Positions 45,466-54,715 of a stretch of 64,000 nt of DNA are shown here, one piece after another. A model generated the notes under the pieces. The model was not told where the DNA came from and searched no databases. It saw only the letters and a program-made list of their open reading frames with translations. The stretch's first letter is position 1, and each line of letters begins with the position of its first letter. Origin of the DNA: Bog-473 sp963828505 (GTDB lineage: Bacteria; Actinomycetota; Acidimicrobiia; Acidimicrobiales; RAAP-2); contig CAWHFM010000004.1 in NCBI GenBank assembly GCA_963828505.1, positions 1-64,000 of the forward strand, read 5' to 3'. The translations under genes were made by a program, and so were the position numbers.

Positions 45466-45651
45466 CCGGGAAAGCCCAGTGGAGCACGCCAGGATTGAAG
45501 GCGCACTCGAGTCGTCGAGCGGAACGTCGGCGGACAACCAGGCCAGCGTGACTGCCGGACCGTGATGCGTAAGAGCGTCCGCCACCGGTCCTCCCGCTAA
45601 TGCCTTACGTCGCAGGAGCCAGCCTCGGGCGCTGGGCGGGGCCACGGGACG

Positions 45652-46209
45652 TCAGAGGATCTTCAGCGCGGCGCCCCGAGCGTTGGTGAGAACGCCGTTC
45701 TCACGCGCACAGACCCTTCCGATCACTGGTCCTCCGACCTCGATCGAGCCCGTGCTGTCGGCGATCACGGTACCGCGCAACTTGAACTCTGCCGCCGCAG
45801 TCGGTGGACATGGGTGATGTTCTCGCTGATCGATGGGCGTCAGCGCATACGAGACGGTTGTCGTCTTGCGGGACGCCCACGTGATCACGCCCGTCCGGTT
45901 GTCGAGTGATCCGGACCCGCCGGTGTCGGCGACGTCGGAACACCCACTCAGCGCGAAGGGACCACCGGGAAATGGTCCCTCGAAGTTCGCACAGGACGTG
46001 CCCTGGGCTCGAAGAGTTCCGCCCGCTGCGGGGGGAGCGGCGACCACCATGGATGTGACCACCACGGCCAAGAGTGCCGAGCCCGTACCGACGAGCAAGC
46101 CTGTGAACGACGGCCAACGCCTTTGCGCCGGGGAGCCGCGCCCCCCGAAGCGGCGGGTCACTTCAGTAGGGGGAGCGTCCGGGCGGGAGATCGGCACGTC
46201 GGTTCTCAT
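45652..46209 (-). CDS. Secreted or membrane-anchored protein, unknown function
   Basis: About 185 aa. Start at 46209 (MRTDVPISRPD) with AGGGGA about 10 bases upstream; 47 extra codons in the open frame before it are Arg-rich and improbable. One hydrophobic segment (LLVGTGSALLAVVVTSMVVAAPPAAG) near residue 40 acts as signal or anchor. The outer part is small, with cysteines (TSCANFEG, SGCSDVAD, RVCAREN) and beta-strand-like stretches (TGVITWASRKTTTVSYALTP). No family recognised. Confidence 0.62.
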   Translation of the reverse strand: MRTDVPISRPDAPPTEVTRRFGGRGSPAQRRWPSFTGLLVGTGSALLAVVVTSMVVAAPPAAGGTLRAQGTSCANFEGPFPGGPFALSGCSDVADTGGSGSLDNRTGVITWASRKTTTVSYALTPIDQREHHPCPPTAAAEFKLRGTVIADSTGSIEVGGPVIGRVCARENGVLTNARGAALKIL

Positions 46210-46714
46210 GGCCAGGTCCCCTCGGCCAACGTCGCACCCGAGGGCACGCCGGATGATCCGGCCACGGCGTCGCAGGTGGTGGCGGCGGTACAAGGACCCT
46301 GAGGCAACCGACGAGGGCGGACCCGACTGGCGGAATGGAGATGAACGCATTGGTCACCCCTCTCGTGTTCCGGTGGACCTCTGTGCCTGACGGCAACGCT
46401 ACGCCGTGGTCGAAGTTGGAACAACGCCCCGGACCCGATGGCGTGACCGGCCACGATACCGTCGCCGTCGGGGCGGCAGCCAAGCCCGGTCCCCAGGTCT
46501 ACGTCCGCCGGGCATGACCGTCTCCCGGTTTACGCTCGAGGGTGTTGGCACCGTTCCGGCGTAGGCATAAAGGAGGCGATACCCTCCCCCGAGCCATGAG
46601 TCCGCTACGAACTGGGCATCTCGGTGAATGGATGCGCCACGGTTGCCGTTCTCGCCCATGCGAGGGTTGCGCAAGAGTGAATCAACGAGGGCGAGCTCCA
46701 TCTGGATTCGTGAC
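46210..46714. other. Intergenic region, nothing identified
   Basis: About 505 bp between divergent genes. No domain-like open frame, repeat or RNA gene was recognised. Confidence 0.45.
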
Positions 46715-47584
46715 ATGACCGTCACAATCGTCTTCGCTCTGGCCGCCGCACTGGCCAACGCGATCCACCTCATGACGCAACACGCGGCCAGCGTCGGGGT
46801 GTCCGAGAAACACCGCGGGTGGGAGCTCGTCCCTGTTCTGATCCGCCAGCCCCTCTGGCTCCTCGGGTGGGCGGCTGCGGCGGGGGGATTTGCCTTCCAA
46901 GCCATCGCTCTCCACAGCGGGCAGCTCTCGGTCGTCCAACCCCTCCTCGTGACGGAACTGGTCTTCGCCCTGATCCTGCGACGGTTCTGGGTTCACCAGC
47001 ACATCGCGAAGATGGCATGGACCGCCGCACTGGTCACCTGTGCAGCTTTAGCGGTGTTCCTGACCGCGGCCCAGCCCCATGGAGGTCTTTCGCAGCCGGA
47101 CGCGACCGACTGGGCGTCCGCTCTGGCCGTCTTCGGCGGGCTTGTCGTCTTACTGTCGGTCTTGGCGCGATGGGGATCCCCCGTGCGTCGGGCCGCGCTC
47201 TATGCCACTGCGGCTTCCATCACGTGGGCCTTGATGGCCGCGTTCATCAAGGCGACAACCGACGTGCTCACCGCATCGGGCCCGGTGGCCACGTTGGAGC
47301 ATTGGCCCGTCTACGCGTTGATTGCCTCGGGCGTTCTCGGTTCCGTGCTCCAACAAGCTGCCTTGCAAGTCGGCCCCTTGAGCGTGTCCCAACCGCTCAT
47401 CGTCGTGGTCGACCCAGCCGTCGCCATCGTGTTGAGCGTGTGGATCTTCGACGAGCGATTCACCGTGAGCGTTGCTCAGAAGTCCGTCGCGGGCGTGGCT
47501 TTCTGTGTCATGGCGATCGCCGTTACCGTCTTGTCGCGGACAGCGCCCGGTGACCTCGATCGGTCGATGACGGTCAGGCTCTAA
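46715..47584 (+). CDS. DMT-superfamily (EamA-like) membrane transporter
   Basis: About 289 aa, ten hydrophobic segments in two halves. It begins MTVTIVFALAAALANAIHLM and has QPLLVTELVFALILRRFW at the end of the first half and QPLIVVVDPAVAIVLSVWIFDERF in the second, the paired PL-Q-x-E/D pattern of the drug/metabolite transporter group. Start 46715 is chosen because the segment begins there; no good ribosome site is seen and the open frame extends to 46628. Substrate unknown. Stands alone. Confidence 0.8.
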   Translation: MTVTIVFALAAALANAIHLMTQHAASVGVSEKHRGWELVPVLIRQPLWLLGWAAAAGGFAFQAIALHSGQLSVVQPLLVTELVFALILRRFWVHQHIAKMAWTAALVTCAALAVFLTAAQPHGGLSQPDATDWASALAVFGGLVVLLSVLARWGSPVRRAALYATAASITWALMAAFIKATTDVLTASGPVATLEHWPVYALIASGVLGSVLQQAALQVGPLSVSQPLIVVVDPAVAIVLSVWIFDERFTVSVAQKSVAGVAFCVMAIAVTVLSRTAPGDLDRSMTVRL

Positions 47585-47950
47585 AGTCGCGGCCACCCGG
47601 GCGACACCGAATCACGCCCTGTCGCTCGCCTTGGTGTGCGCCGCGCTGCGGGCCTAGTAGATGTCGCGTGCTCACCGGTCAGGGGCTGCCCTCGCCGGGC
47701 ACTTCTGCGGTCACCGAAGCCCGATCGACAACGAACACCGGACGCCATGCGTCGGTGCCGGCCATCGCCATACCTCTCGCCTCGATCTCCGCCTTCGAAC
47801 AGCCGGAACGTGTGGACGAAGAGATGCTTGTTCGCGTCAACGCCGGGGGGAGAGCCTCTACGAATTAGTCAGGAGACCCGAATAAATGACCGTTGCGAAT
47901 AAGAACACCCGGCGCGACAATTGTTCAATCTTGCAAGGTGGAGTCGACCC
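47585..47950. other. Intergenic region upstream of secreted protein
   Basis: About 365 bp. The last 80 bases are richer in A and T than their surroundings and probably hold the promoter of the gene at 47951, but no clear -10/-35 pair was settled on. Confidence 0.4.
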
Positions 47951-48664
47951 ATGGCATCGCATCGAAATATCACCGGACTGCAGCGTTTGTCCTTCGCTGG
48001 TTCCATTGTCCTGATCACGTCCATTGCCGCCTTCTCTGCGGGGTCAGCTGTTGCCGCGGCAGATTCCACCCCAACGAGCAGCATGGTCAAGGCCGCAGAA
48101 GGTTTGAAAGCACCTTTCACGGTCTCTGCCATGGACAATGTTTTCGGAGCCGGGCTCGCCACGCCCCCGGACCCCGGCGGGAATGGAGGTGGTGTGCTTC
48201 CATTCCAGGTCGCCGTGCCGACGGGCACCGTCAACGTGACGTTCTCTCATGTAGCAGGCAACGTGTCGTTCGCCCTCGGAGTATCCAACGGACCCGACGG
48301 CTACCGCGGGCTGAACATGAACATCTCGGCCACCGGCGGAATATCCGGGCTGATGGACACGCATCGATATTTCTATCTTGTCGGCGTGTTTCTCGATGGT
48401 GGTCAACCCACGAGTCCACCCTCGACGCTCAACTTCACGAAGGATCACTCGTTTCAATCCCTTGCACCAGTACTCGGACAGGTCTTCTTCGTCGGTGACG
48501 GCTTGACGGGAAGAGGAAAAGGTGAGAACCAGGACTTCGCGGTTCCGGGCGGCGCTACGACTCTCTATCTCGGGTTTGCCGACGCGCCTGATGGTCAGGG
48601 TCCACCCGGCGCCTACCAGGACAACACAGGATCGCTGAGCGGAAACATCCACTTCAAGTCGTAG
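47951..48664 (+). CDS. Secreted protein with PA-IL/PEP-CTERM-like sandwich domain
   Basis: About 237 aa from ATG 47951 with GGTGGAG upstream. Signal sequence: LSFAGSIVLITSIAAFSAGSAVA. The C-terminal half contains GKGENQDFAVPGGATTLYLGF then ADAPDGQGPPGAYQDNTGSL, resembling the VPxGATxLxLGxxDG-NSGS pattern of galactose-binding PA-IL-type or PEP-CTERM-associated sandwich domains. So carbohydrate binding is possible but unproven. No C-terminal anchor is visible. Its 3' end overlaps the convergent repeat-protein gene by 11 bp. Confidence 0.7.
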   Translation: MASHRNITGLQRLSFAGSIVLITSIAAFSAGSAVAAADSTPTSSMVKAAEGLKAPFTVSAMDNVFGAGLATPPDPGGNGGGVLPFQVAVPTGTVNVTFSHVAGNVSFALGVSNGPDGYRGLNMNISATGGISGLMDTHRYFYLVGVFLDGGQPTSPPSTLNFTKDHSFQSLAPVLGQVFFVGDGLTGRGKGENQDFAVPGGATTLYLGFADAPDGQGPPGAYQDNTGSLSGNIHFKS

Positions 48665-49808
48665 CCGCGTTCGGCGTCGACAGCAGAGCCCACGAGGAGC
48701 CCGTCCAGATCTCGGAGAGGTTGTACGTCGTGTCGCTCGCCTTGCCGGTCGAGAAACCGACTGCGATGCAGTGGGAGGCGGAGGTGCACGACACGCTGGC
48801 CAGTACAGGGCCGTAAGTCCCCGTTGGCTTGGCGATGCCGGCCTTGCTCCACGTGCCGTCGATTTCGTCGTCGGCGTACGAACCGACGGCCATGCAGGTC
48901 GAGCCGCCTGTGCAATCGATACCCGCCAGCTGGCCATTCCCCCTGACGCCCGCCACCAGGCTCCATTCGGTGTCGTTCCAGAGCTCGACCAGCGGAGGCA
49001 TTGCCTCGTTGAGCGCCGCATACTGCCCCACCGCGGTGCATTGCGAGGAGCTCACGCAGGACACGGCGTTGAGCACATCCTCAGACCCACTTGCTGCGTT
49101 CGGGGTGGTCACGAGGCTCCAAGTGCTGCCATCCCAGATTTCGGCCAGGGTGAAGCTGTTCCCGGTGTTGTCGAAGGACTCACCGACGGCCACGCATGAG
49201 TTCGGGCCGGGGCAGGACACACCGATCAATTCGCTTCCCGCGACCCCGGTCGGATTGGGACTCGGAACGATGCGCCAGGTGCTCCCGTCCCATGACTCGG
49301 TCAGCGTCAACCATGTGCTTGCCGCGTTGAGGTAATAGCCCGCCGCGACGCAGTCGTTCACCGCGGCGCACGAGATGCTCGACAGGTTCGTGTCGATGGA
49401 CCCGACCGGGCCGGGACTGACCGTCTTGGTCCACGTCGTCCCGTTCCAGGCTTCCGCCAGGGTCCCGTAGCGTGAGAAGCCCACCGCCGTGCAGTTCGTG
49501 GCGGCCGGACATGAAAGCGCATTCAGCCCGCTGTAACGAGGACCGTGGATGGCGACCACGTGCCAGCTTGTTCCGTTCCACAGCTCGCTCAAGGGCCGGC
49601 TGGCCCCCGTCGAATCGGCGAAGTCTCCGACTGCGAGGCAACTCGATCTGGAGGTACACACCACCCCGGTCATCGTGAACTCGCTGTCGCCGGCGTGAGC
49701 CGAGGCGGTTCCCGAACCGACGAGGAGCACTGAACCGACAACCAACGTGATCACACACACCATTGGCGAAACGCGATGCCGACCCACGAGGCTGCCCTCC
49801 CTCGCCAA
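48654..49808 (-). CDS. Secreted Cys-paired repeat protein, one predicted 7-bladed propeller
   Basis: 384 aa with a signal sequence (VCVITLVVGSVLLVGSGTASA). Seven repeats follow, each with a CX5C pair and xAVG-like strand: CTSRSSCLAVG, CPAATNCTAVG, CAAVNDCVAAG, CPGPNSCVAVG, CVSSSQCTAVG, CTGGSTCMAVG, CTSASHCIAVG. A W-N/D-G-x-x-W strand ends most repeats. This is the same repeat as in the gene at 191-2689, but more diverged and present as a single set of seven, so a seven-bladed propeller is the natural inference. No enzyme motif. Function unknown. It ends inside the last codons of the convergent gene. Confidence 0.82.
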   Translation of the reverse strand: MAREGSLVGRHRVSPMVCVITLVVGSVLLVGSGTASAHAGDSEFTMTGVVCTSRSSCLAVGDFADSTGASRPLSELWNGTSWHVVAIHGPRYSGLNALSCPAATNCTAVGFSRYGTLAEAWNGTTWTKTVSPGPVGSIDTNLSSISCAAVNDCVAAGYYLNAASTWLTLTESWDGSTWRIVPSPNPTGVAGSELIGVSCPGPNSCVAVGESFDNTGNSFTLAEIWDGSTWSLVTTPNAASGSEDVLNAVSCVSSSQCTAVGQYAALNEAMPPLVELWNDTEWSLVAGVRGNGQLAGIDCTGGSTCMAVGSYADDEIDGTWSKAGIAKPTGTYGPVLASVSCTSASHCIAVGFSTGKASDTTYNLSEIWTGSSWALLSTPNAATT

Positions 49809-50222
49809 GGTTGCTACCCGGCTCGAATCATTTTACCACCGGACGGGTCCCGGCCATCCTGCGACGGTGGATCCCAGGCGGGTTCAAGGGGCTCGCACCA
49901 CGACCCGGCGAGTCAATGACGCTGAGTTGAACCGATCGAGAGGTTCCACGTAGGTGCTCGTCTGTCGTTTCACCAGCGCACAGCGCCTGTCCGCTACCGA
50001 GTGACGCCATGAGCGTTGCCGATGTTGCGAGGAAGGTCGGTTGCCCAGTTCGGACGTTGAATGGGTTGACGCCGCCCGGGTCTTCAGCCTCGATACGAGC
50101 CGACGTGTCCCGACAGCCACGGTCAGCGGCCGAGAATCGGAACGAACGAACGTCAACATACCCAGACCGCTAGGAGCAGGTACCCCTCACATTGCGTCGT
50201 GAAAGGATCAGATGGCCAGGTG
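49809..50222. other. Intergenic region with possible HTH remnant
   Basis: About 410 bp. A 54-codon frame at 50009-50173 (plus) starts MSVADVARKVGCPVRTLNG, which looks like the first helix-turn-helix of an AraC-type regulator, and then loses similarity. It may be a decayed fragment; no ribosome site is seen. Confidence 0.3.
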
Positions 50223-50783
50223 TCAGGGTGTCGCACCGAAGTCGAGCTCGTCGGTCTTGACGACCTCCGCCGTCCGTCCCGGTGCCGACTGGTTGGTCCA
50301 GTACAGGTTCGTGTGGGCTATGACCCGGTCTGGTGATGGTGCGCCCCAAGCAGTCTGGTCCTCCGTTGTGTGAGCATCGCTGACAAGGATCGTGTCGTAT
50401 CCCCTCACGAACGCGCCGTGCAGTGTCGACCGGATGCAAGCATCCGTTTGTGCGCCGACGACAAAAAGTCGCCCCACACCAAGCCCTGACAGTACGGATT
50501 CCAGGACCGTGTCCTCGAACGAGTCGCCGTACTTCTTATCGACGTGCGGCTCGGTGTCGATCGGAGCCAGTTCGGAAACTACTTTCCAGGGTTCGCTACC
50601 TATAGAACGCTCTTCGCCCGAGTCCTGGACCCAGACGACAGGGACCTGTTGCTGCCGTGCCTTCTCAACGATGCGCTTGATATTCGCCACAACTGCCTCG
50701 CGCTCGTAGTTGCCACTGACCACGCCGTTCTGCACATCGACGACGAGGAGTGCGCCATTCGGCCGGTTTTCGAGTGTCGTCAC
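50223..50783 (-). CDS. Isochorismatase-family cysteine hydrolase
   Basis: 186 aa. The catalytic triad is visible: Asp in LLVVDVQNGVV (residue 16), Lys in DKKYGDSFEDT (residue 84) and Cys in VVGAQTDACIRSTLHGAF (residue 113), with the preceding cis-peptide region. Members hydrolyse amide or ether bonds of small molecules such as nicotinamide, N-carbamoyl compounds or isochorismate; the substrate cannot be told here. The ATG has GGGAGAGGAGAG upstream. It stands alone beside an NTF2-like gene on the same strand, 136 bp apart. Confidence 0.9.
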   Translation of the reverse strand: MTTLENRPNGALLVVDVQNGVVSGNYEREAVVANIKRIVEKARQQQVPVVWVQDSGEERSIGSEPWKVVSELAPIDTEPHVDKKYGDSFEDTVLESVLSGLGVGRLFVVGAQTDACIRSTLHGAFVRGYDTILVSDAHTTEDQTAWGAPSPDRVIAHTNLYWTNQSAPGRTAEVVKTDELDFGATP

Positions 50784-50919
50784 AGCTCTCCTCTCCCTCG
50801 TCCCGGACTCAATTTAGCCCTGGGTGATATATCGCCCGAGTGCGACAGTGGGTACCGTTTCGGCTACGGCACCCTCGAACGAGATCAAGGATGCTGGCTC
50901 ACTATATTTCATCATCGGT

Positions 50920-51390
50920 CTACACAGAACCATCGTCCACAGCCGGGTGCATTTCCATAGGCCAAGCCTCAGAGCCTAGGACCCGCAGCTGTCGGTGTGC
51001 GATGCGCCAACCCTCTGAGAGTCGCACGACCGAATCGTGGTAGTAGCCCCACACTCGAGGAGCCACTCCGTCGGAGCGCATGTGCCATGCGTACACGGAA
51101 GTGCGAACGGCTGCATGATCGAGATCGTCGAAGGTGACGATCACGTTCGCGTTGTGGTGGCTGGTCGCGGCATATCCAGCTCCGGGATGTGCGAGCATCC
51201 GCCGGAGATCAGCCCTCGATTGCGCCGGCGCTATACCCGGTCCGTAGTCGACCACACAGTCCTCGGTGAACAGACCGACGACCTCGTCATAGAGCCTGTG
51301 ATCGACGCAATACGAATAGCGATGAACGAGATCGATTATCTGGTCCTTGTCAATGAGCTGACGGATCGAAGTGGATATTTCACTCTCCAT
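50920..51390 (-). CDS. SnoaL/NTF2-like protein (aromatic ring hydroxylase small-subunit type)
   Basis: 156 aa from 51390, preceded by AGGGGG. LIDKDQIIDLVHRYSYCVDHRLYDEVVGLF with TEDCVVDYG, then GAGYAATSHHNANVIVTFDDLDHAAVRTSVYAWH. This is the NTF2-like SnoaL_4 type pattern, with the polar residues (Tyr/Asp/His) that in relatives act in dehydration or isomerisation. A few relatives are the beta subunits of ring-hydroxylating dioxygenases, but no alpha subunit is near. An upstream open frame to 51546 lacks domain-like sequence. May be in one unit with the isochorismatase-like gene. Confidence 0.82.
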   Translation of the reverse strand: MESEISTSIRQLIDKDQIIDLVHRYSYCVDHRLYDEVVGLFTEDCVVDYGPGIAPAQSRADLRRMLAHPGAGYAATSHHNANVIVTFDDLDHAAVRTSVYAWHMRSDGVAPRVWGYYHDSVVRLSEGWRIAHRQLRVLGSEAWPMEMHPAVDDGSV

Positions 51391-51962
51391 CAATCCCCCT
51401 GACTTCGGCTCGATACACCATCCATGATCCAACTCTTTCCAGATCGCGGATTCGTGGCGCCGTACTTTGGTTGAGTGGTTGGACCGATCGGTACAGACAA
51501 TTGGTAGATGACACGATGACCGACGGTAGACGAGGCCGGGAGTCATGTCCTAGACCCGGTTCGAGGTGCTGCTACCCGGCAGCGAACTCGCCCCGTCGTG
51601 GACCCGATCACGCGAACACCGACTGCGTGAGCACCCAGATGATGGTCGATGATTGCATGTGCCGGACCGGCTGGACTCCGTCGCCTTCTCGAGCCCACTT
51701 GACGCTCCAGGAGGTCCGCGTCGCTCGAGCACGATCAGGGAGTGCTCGAGGTGTTACCCACGATCTCTCGCGGCACAACGAGCGGGTCGGAGGCACGGCG
51801 CGAAACCGACTGGCGACTGCGGCTTTGGGACCTGCGATAGTAGGCGGCCGGAGTTCGCTTGCGTGCGAGTCCTGCAACACAGCACCGTAATCGGGATCAA
51901 AATCCTCAATGAGCGCGTGCCAGAGGTGCGTGCGCCTGGGCGACGAGAGAGGGCAAGCGGTC
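51391..51962. other. Divergent intergenic region, nothing identified
   Basis: About 570 bp. Open frames on both strands have irregular composition and no domain. It should hold the promoters of the NTF2-like and oxidoreductase genes. Confidence 0.45.
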
Positions 51963-53060
51963 ATGACGTTCGTTCCCTACGACCGGCCGATTCGGGCCGC
52001 CTTCATCGGCCTCGGTCGTATCTACGACTTGAATGCCCGAGCGTATATCGACAACCCGGACGTCGAGATTGTTGCGCTCGTCGATCCCGATCCCCAGCGC
52101 CGTGCCCATCGCCAAGCCGATTGGCCTCAAGCACGGGTCTTCGCCACAGCAGCTGACCTTGCGTCGAGTGGACTGGCCGTTGATGCTGCCGAGGTTCTAC
52201 TCCCGATCCCGCTCCACGCCGAGGGAGTGTGTGAGATGCTCGGCTACGGCTGGCATCTGAACCTGCAGAAGCCGATGTGTAGTGACTTGAGCGAAGCTCA
52301 ACAGATGCTCGAGGCGGCCCGAGTGAACGACCGGGTCCTGCGGGTAATGGAGAACTACATATTCTATGAACCGTTGCAGAGGCTGAAGGAAACGGTCGAT
52401 TCGGGAGTCCTCGGCGCGGTGAGCGGGTACCACATGAAGATGGTGGGCAGCGGTCGTGGTGGCTGGGACGTGCCCCGGTCAAGTTTCGAATGGCAGTTCG
52501 CACAGATGCGCCGCGGCAGGGGCATCTTGGTGTTCGACGACGGTTGGCACAAGCTCTCCACGGCCTTGTGGCTTTTCGGCCCACTTCGGGAGGTGCGGGC
52601 GTGGGTGGGTGAGACAGAGGTCTTTCCGAGTATCGCGGTGGACGCGCCAACCACCATCGTCTGGGAACACTTGAACGGCATCCGGGGTGTTTGGGACATC
52701 ACCTTGGCCCCGGACATGTATTTACGGTCCGACTACTACACCAATGACGAAAGGTGGGAAGTCACGGGTCGTCGAGGCTACTCACGCGTGAACCGGTGCA
52801 CCGGCCGGGGCATTCAGCAACCGAGCCTCGAGACCTATATCGATGGCGAGATGCGGACCTTCCATGCGCTCGACGACGACTGGGCCAGCAGCTTTCGGAA
52901 CTCCGGCCGTCACTGGCTGCGATGGCTCCGTACCGGCGACGGCCCATTGCTCTGGAGTGCAGAGGAGGCCGTCGAAGTATTGCGGTTCGCGCTTGCTGCG
53001 TATGCGAGCAGTGCGGCGGGCGGCGTGGGCGTCAACCCAGCCTTGATACTCGAAGGTTGA
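51963..53060 (+). CDS. Gfo/Idh/MocA-family oxidoreductase
   Basis: 365 aa. The N-terminal Rossmann fold shows as IRAAFIGLGRIYDLNARAYIDNP then EIVALVDPDPQR; the usual GxGxxG is GLGRI here. NLQKPMCSDLSEAQQML corresponds to the conserved EKP motif but has Gln before Lys-Pro. A C-terminal alpha/beta domain follows (GAVSGYHMKMVGSG, ILVFDDGWHKLSTALWLFG), with Asp and His at the expected catalytic place. Members oxidise or epimerise sugars or small alcohols with NAD(P). Substrate unknown; stands alone. Confidence 0.88.
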   Translation: MTFVPYDRPIRAAFIGLGRIYDLNARAYIDNPDVEIVALVDPDPQRRAHRQADWPQARVFATAADLASSGLAVDAAEVLLPIPLHAEGVCEMLGYGWHLNLQKPMCSDLSEAQQMLEAARVNDRVLRVMENYIFYEPLQRLKETVDSGVLGAVSGYHMKMVGSGRGGWDVPRSSFEWQFAQMRRGRGILVFDDGWHKLSTALWLFGPLREVRAWVGETEVFPSIAVDAPTTIVWEHLNGIRGVWDITLAPDMYLRSDYYTNDERWEVTGRRGYSRVNRCTGRGIQQPSLETYIDGEMRTFHALDDDWASSFRNSGRHWLRWLRTGDGPLLWSAEEAVEVLRFALAAYASSAAGGVGVNPALILEG

Positions 53061-53281
53061 CTCGTCAACGAACAAACCGATTATGTTTGCTCAGTTCACA
53101 CCGGAGCGCACGGCGAAGGTACCTGGGAACTTCATATCGTCGCCGTCCCTGAGAGCACGGCGATTTCCCGAATCTGGTGACGCAGAGTCAGTGTGAGCGA
53201 GTCTTCGATTACATTGAAATCGGTGGCGCGTACATCCCGCGAGCGATTGACACCCTTCGATCTCGGCCCTTAACCTGCGCA

Positions 53282-54715
53282 ATGCGAATTCCTCTTGTCA
53301 TCGTCGGTACCATAACGACCGCGTTGCTATCGCTCTCGATTGGGCTCATGCCGTCCGCTGCGGTTGGCCCGGCTCAGGCAGACGAGGGCGGAGCGATATC
53401 TATCGCGAGCGACGCCGGGACGACCTGCGTCTTGCTCAGCGCTAACCAGGTCAAGTGCTGGGGGGCAAATGAAAGCGGCCAACTCGGCAACGGGACCGAC
53501 CAACAGCAAAGCGCGACTCCGGTTGCGGTTGTCCGGGTGAATAGTACCGGTGTCCTGAACAACATTACAAGCCTGTCCGGGGACCGTACCTCAACGTTCT
53601 GCGGGATCCGGGCCTCCAAGAGTGTCGTCTGCTGGGGTGCGGGCCAGCAAGGTCAACTGGGCAACGGTTCCCTTGACAGCAGCGCCACACCGGTCGCCGT
53701 CCAGGGGATTGGCGGATCCGGAACGCTCGGCGGCGTACGTAGCGTGGTGGGCGAGTATGGGATGTTCTGCGCGCTGTTGGTGTCAGGCGGCGTTGATTGC
53801 TGGGGACAAGGATCTCAAGGACAGCTCGGAGACGGTTACTACTCGAATCGCTCCACGCCAGTATCAGTGAAAGGTCTGGGGGGCGCGGGAACGCTGGGTG
53901 GGGTCGACAGCATCACGACGGATGGCGGCACGGTCTGCGCGACGATGTCCTCGAGCGACGTGGACTGCTGGGGCTACGGAAAGTACGGTCAGATCGGATC
54001 TGGCAACGACGTCAGCACCGACTCGCCAAGTGCCGTCAAGGCGGTCGATGGTTCCGGTCAGCTCAGCGGAGTTCTCAGCGTAGCGACGACCGGAAACTTC
54101 ACGTTTTGCGCGACGCTGAGCTCGGGCGGCGCGGACTGCTGGGGTTATGGCAGCAATGGCCAGCTCGGCGATGGCACCGCGAAGAACGCCGACGTTCCAG
54201 TGGCAGTAGAGGGCGTTGGCGGATCGGGCTTACTCCGCAATGTCACGAAGGTCTCCGGACAGTTCCTGTCCTTTTGTGCCCAGCTCGCCTCTGAGGGTCT
54301 GGATTGTTGGGGACTCAGCACATTTGGCCAGCTGGGAGACGGTTCCTATTCCGAGAGCGAGACGCCGGTCGTCGTGAAGGGTCTGGCCGGAATTGGCTCA
54401 CTTAGCGGCGTCTTTGGTGTCAGTGGCGGCAACACCCTGTGTGCCGTTTTGACGTCTGGCAAGGTCGACTGTTGGGGATACGGAAAATTCGGCCAACTCG
54501 GGGACGGCAGCACCAAGAAGAGTGCGACGCCCGTGGCGGTGAAGGGCGTCGGCGGGATGGGCGTGCTGAGCGGTGTTTCGAGCGTGGGCGGCACGGGAAC
54601 CCTTTGTGCGATATTGGCATCTGGCAACGTCGCCTGCTGGGGCGAACCTCTCCTGGGAAATGGCAGCACTTCCCGCAGCTCGACACCCGTAGAGGTGGCC
54701 GGCATTGGGGGCTGA
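53282..54715 (+). CDS. Secreted RCC1-repeat protein
   Basis: About 477 aa from ATG 53282 (MRIPLVIVGTITTALLSLSIG, signal sequence). Eight repeats of about 51 aa follow, seven complete, each with the RCC1 pattern CWGxGxxGQLGxG and ATPVAVxGVGGxGxLxGV. Every repeat has a cysteine pair about 10 residues apart (for example FCALLVSGGVDCWG). RCC1 repeats form seven-bladed propellers; here the paired cysteines suggest one disulfide per blade, suited to the outside of the cell. No partner domain. Function unknown; bacterial secreted RCC1 proteins are mostly uncharacterised. Repeats are similar at DNA level, so recombination may change their number. Confidence 0.85.
   Translation: MRIPLVIVGTITTALLSLSIGLMPSAAVGPAQADEGGAISIASDAGTTCVLLSANQVKCWGANESGQLGNGTDQQQSATPVAVVRVNSTGVLNNITSLSGDRTSTFCGIRASKSVVCWGAGQQGQLGNGSLDSSATPVAVQGIGGSGTLGGVRSVVGEYGMFCALLVSGGVDCWGQGSQGQLGDGYYSNRSTPVSVKGLGGAGTLGGVDSITTDGGTVCATMSSSDVDCWGYGKYGQIGSGNDVSTDSPSAVKAVDGSGQLSGVLSVATTGNFTFCATLSSGGADCWGYGSNGQLGDGTAKNADVPVAVEGVGGSGLLRNVTKVSGQFLSFCAQLASEGLDCWGLSTFGQLGDGSYSESETPVVVKGLAGIGSLSGVFGVSGGNTLCAVLTSGKVDCWGYGKFGQLGDGSTKKSATPVAVKGVGGMGVLSGVSSVGGTGTLCAILASGNVACWGEPLLGNGSTSRSSTPVEVAGIGG

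Noticed and set aside
51471..51964. Overlapping open frames on both strands upstream of the oxidoreductase
   Set aside because: Irregular composition on both strands and no recognisable motif.
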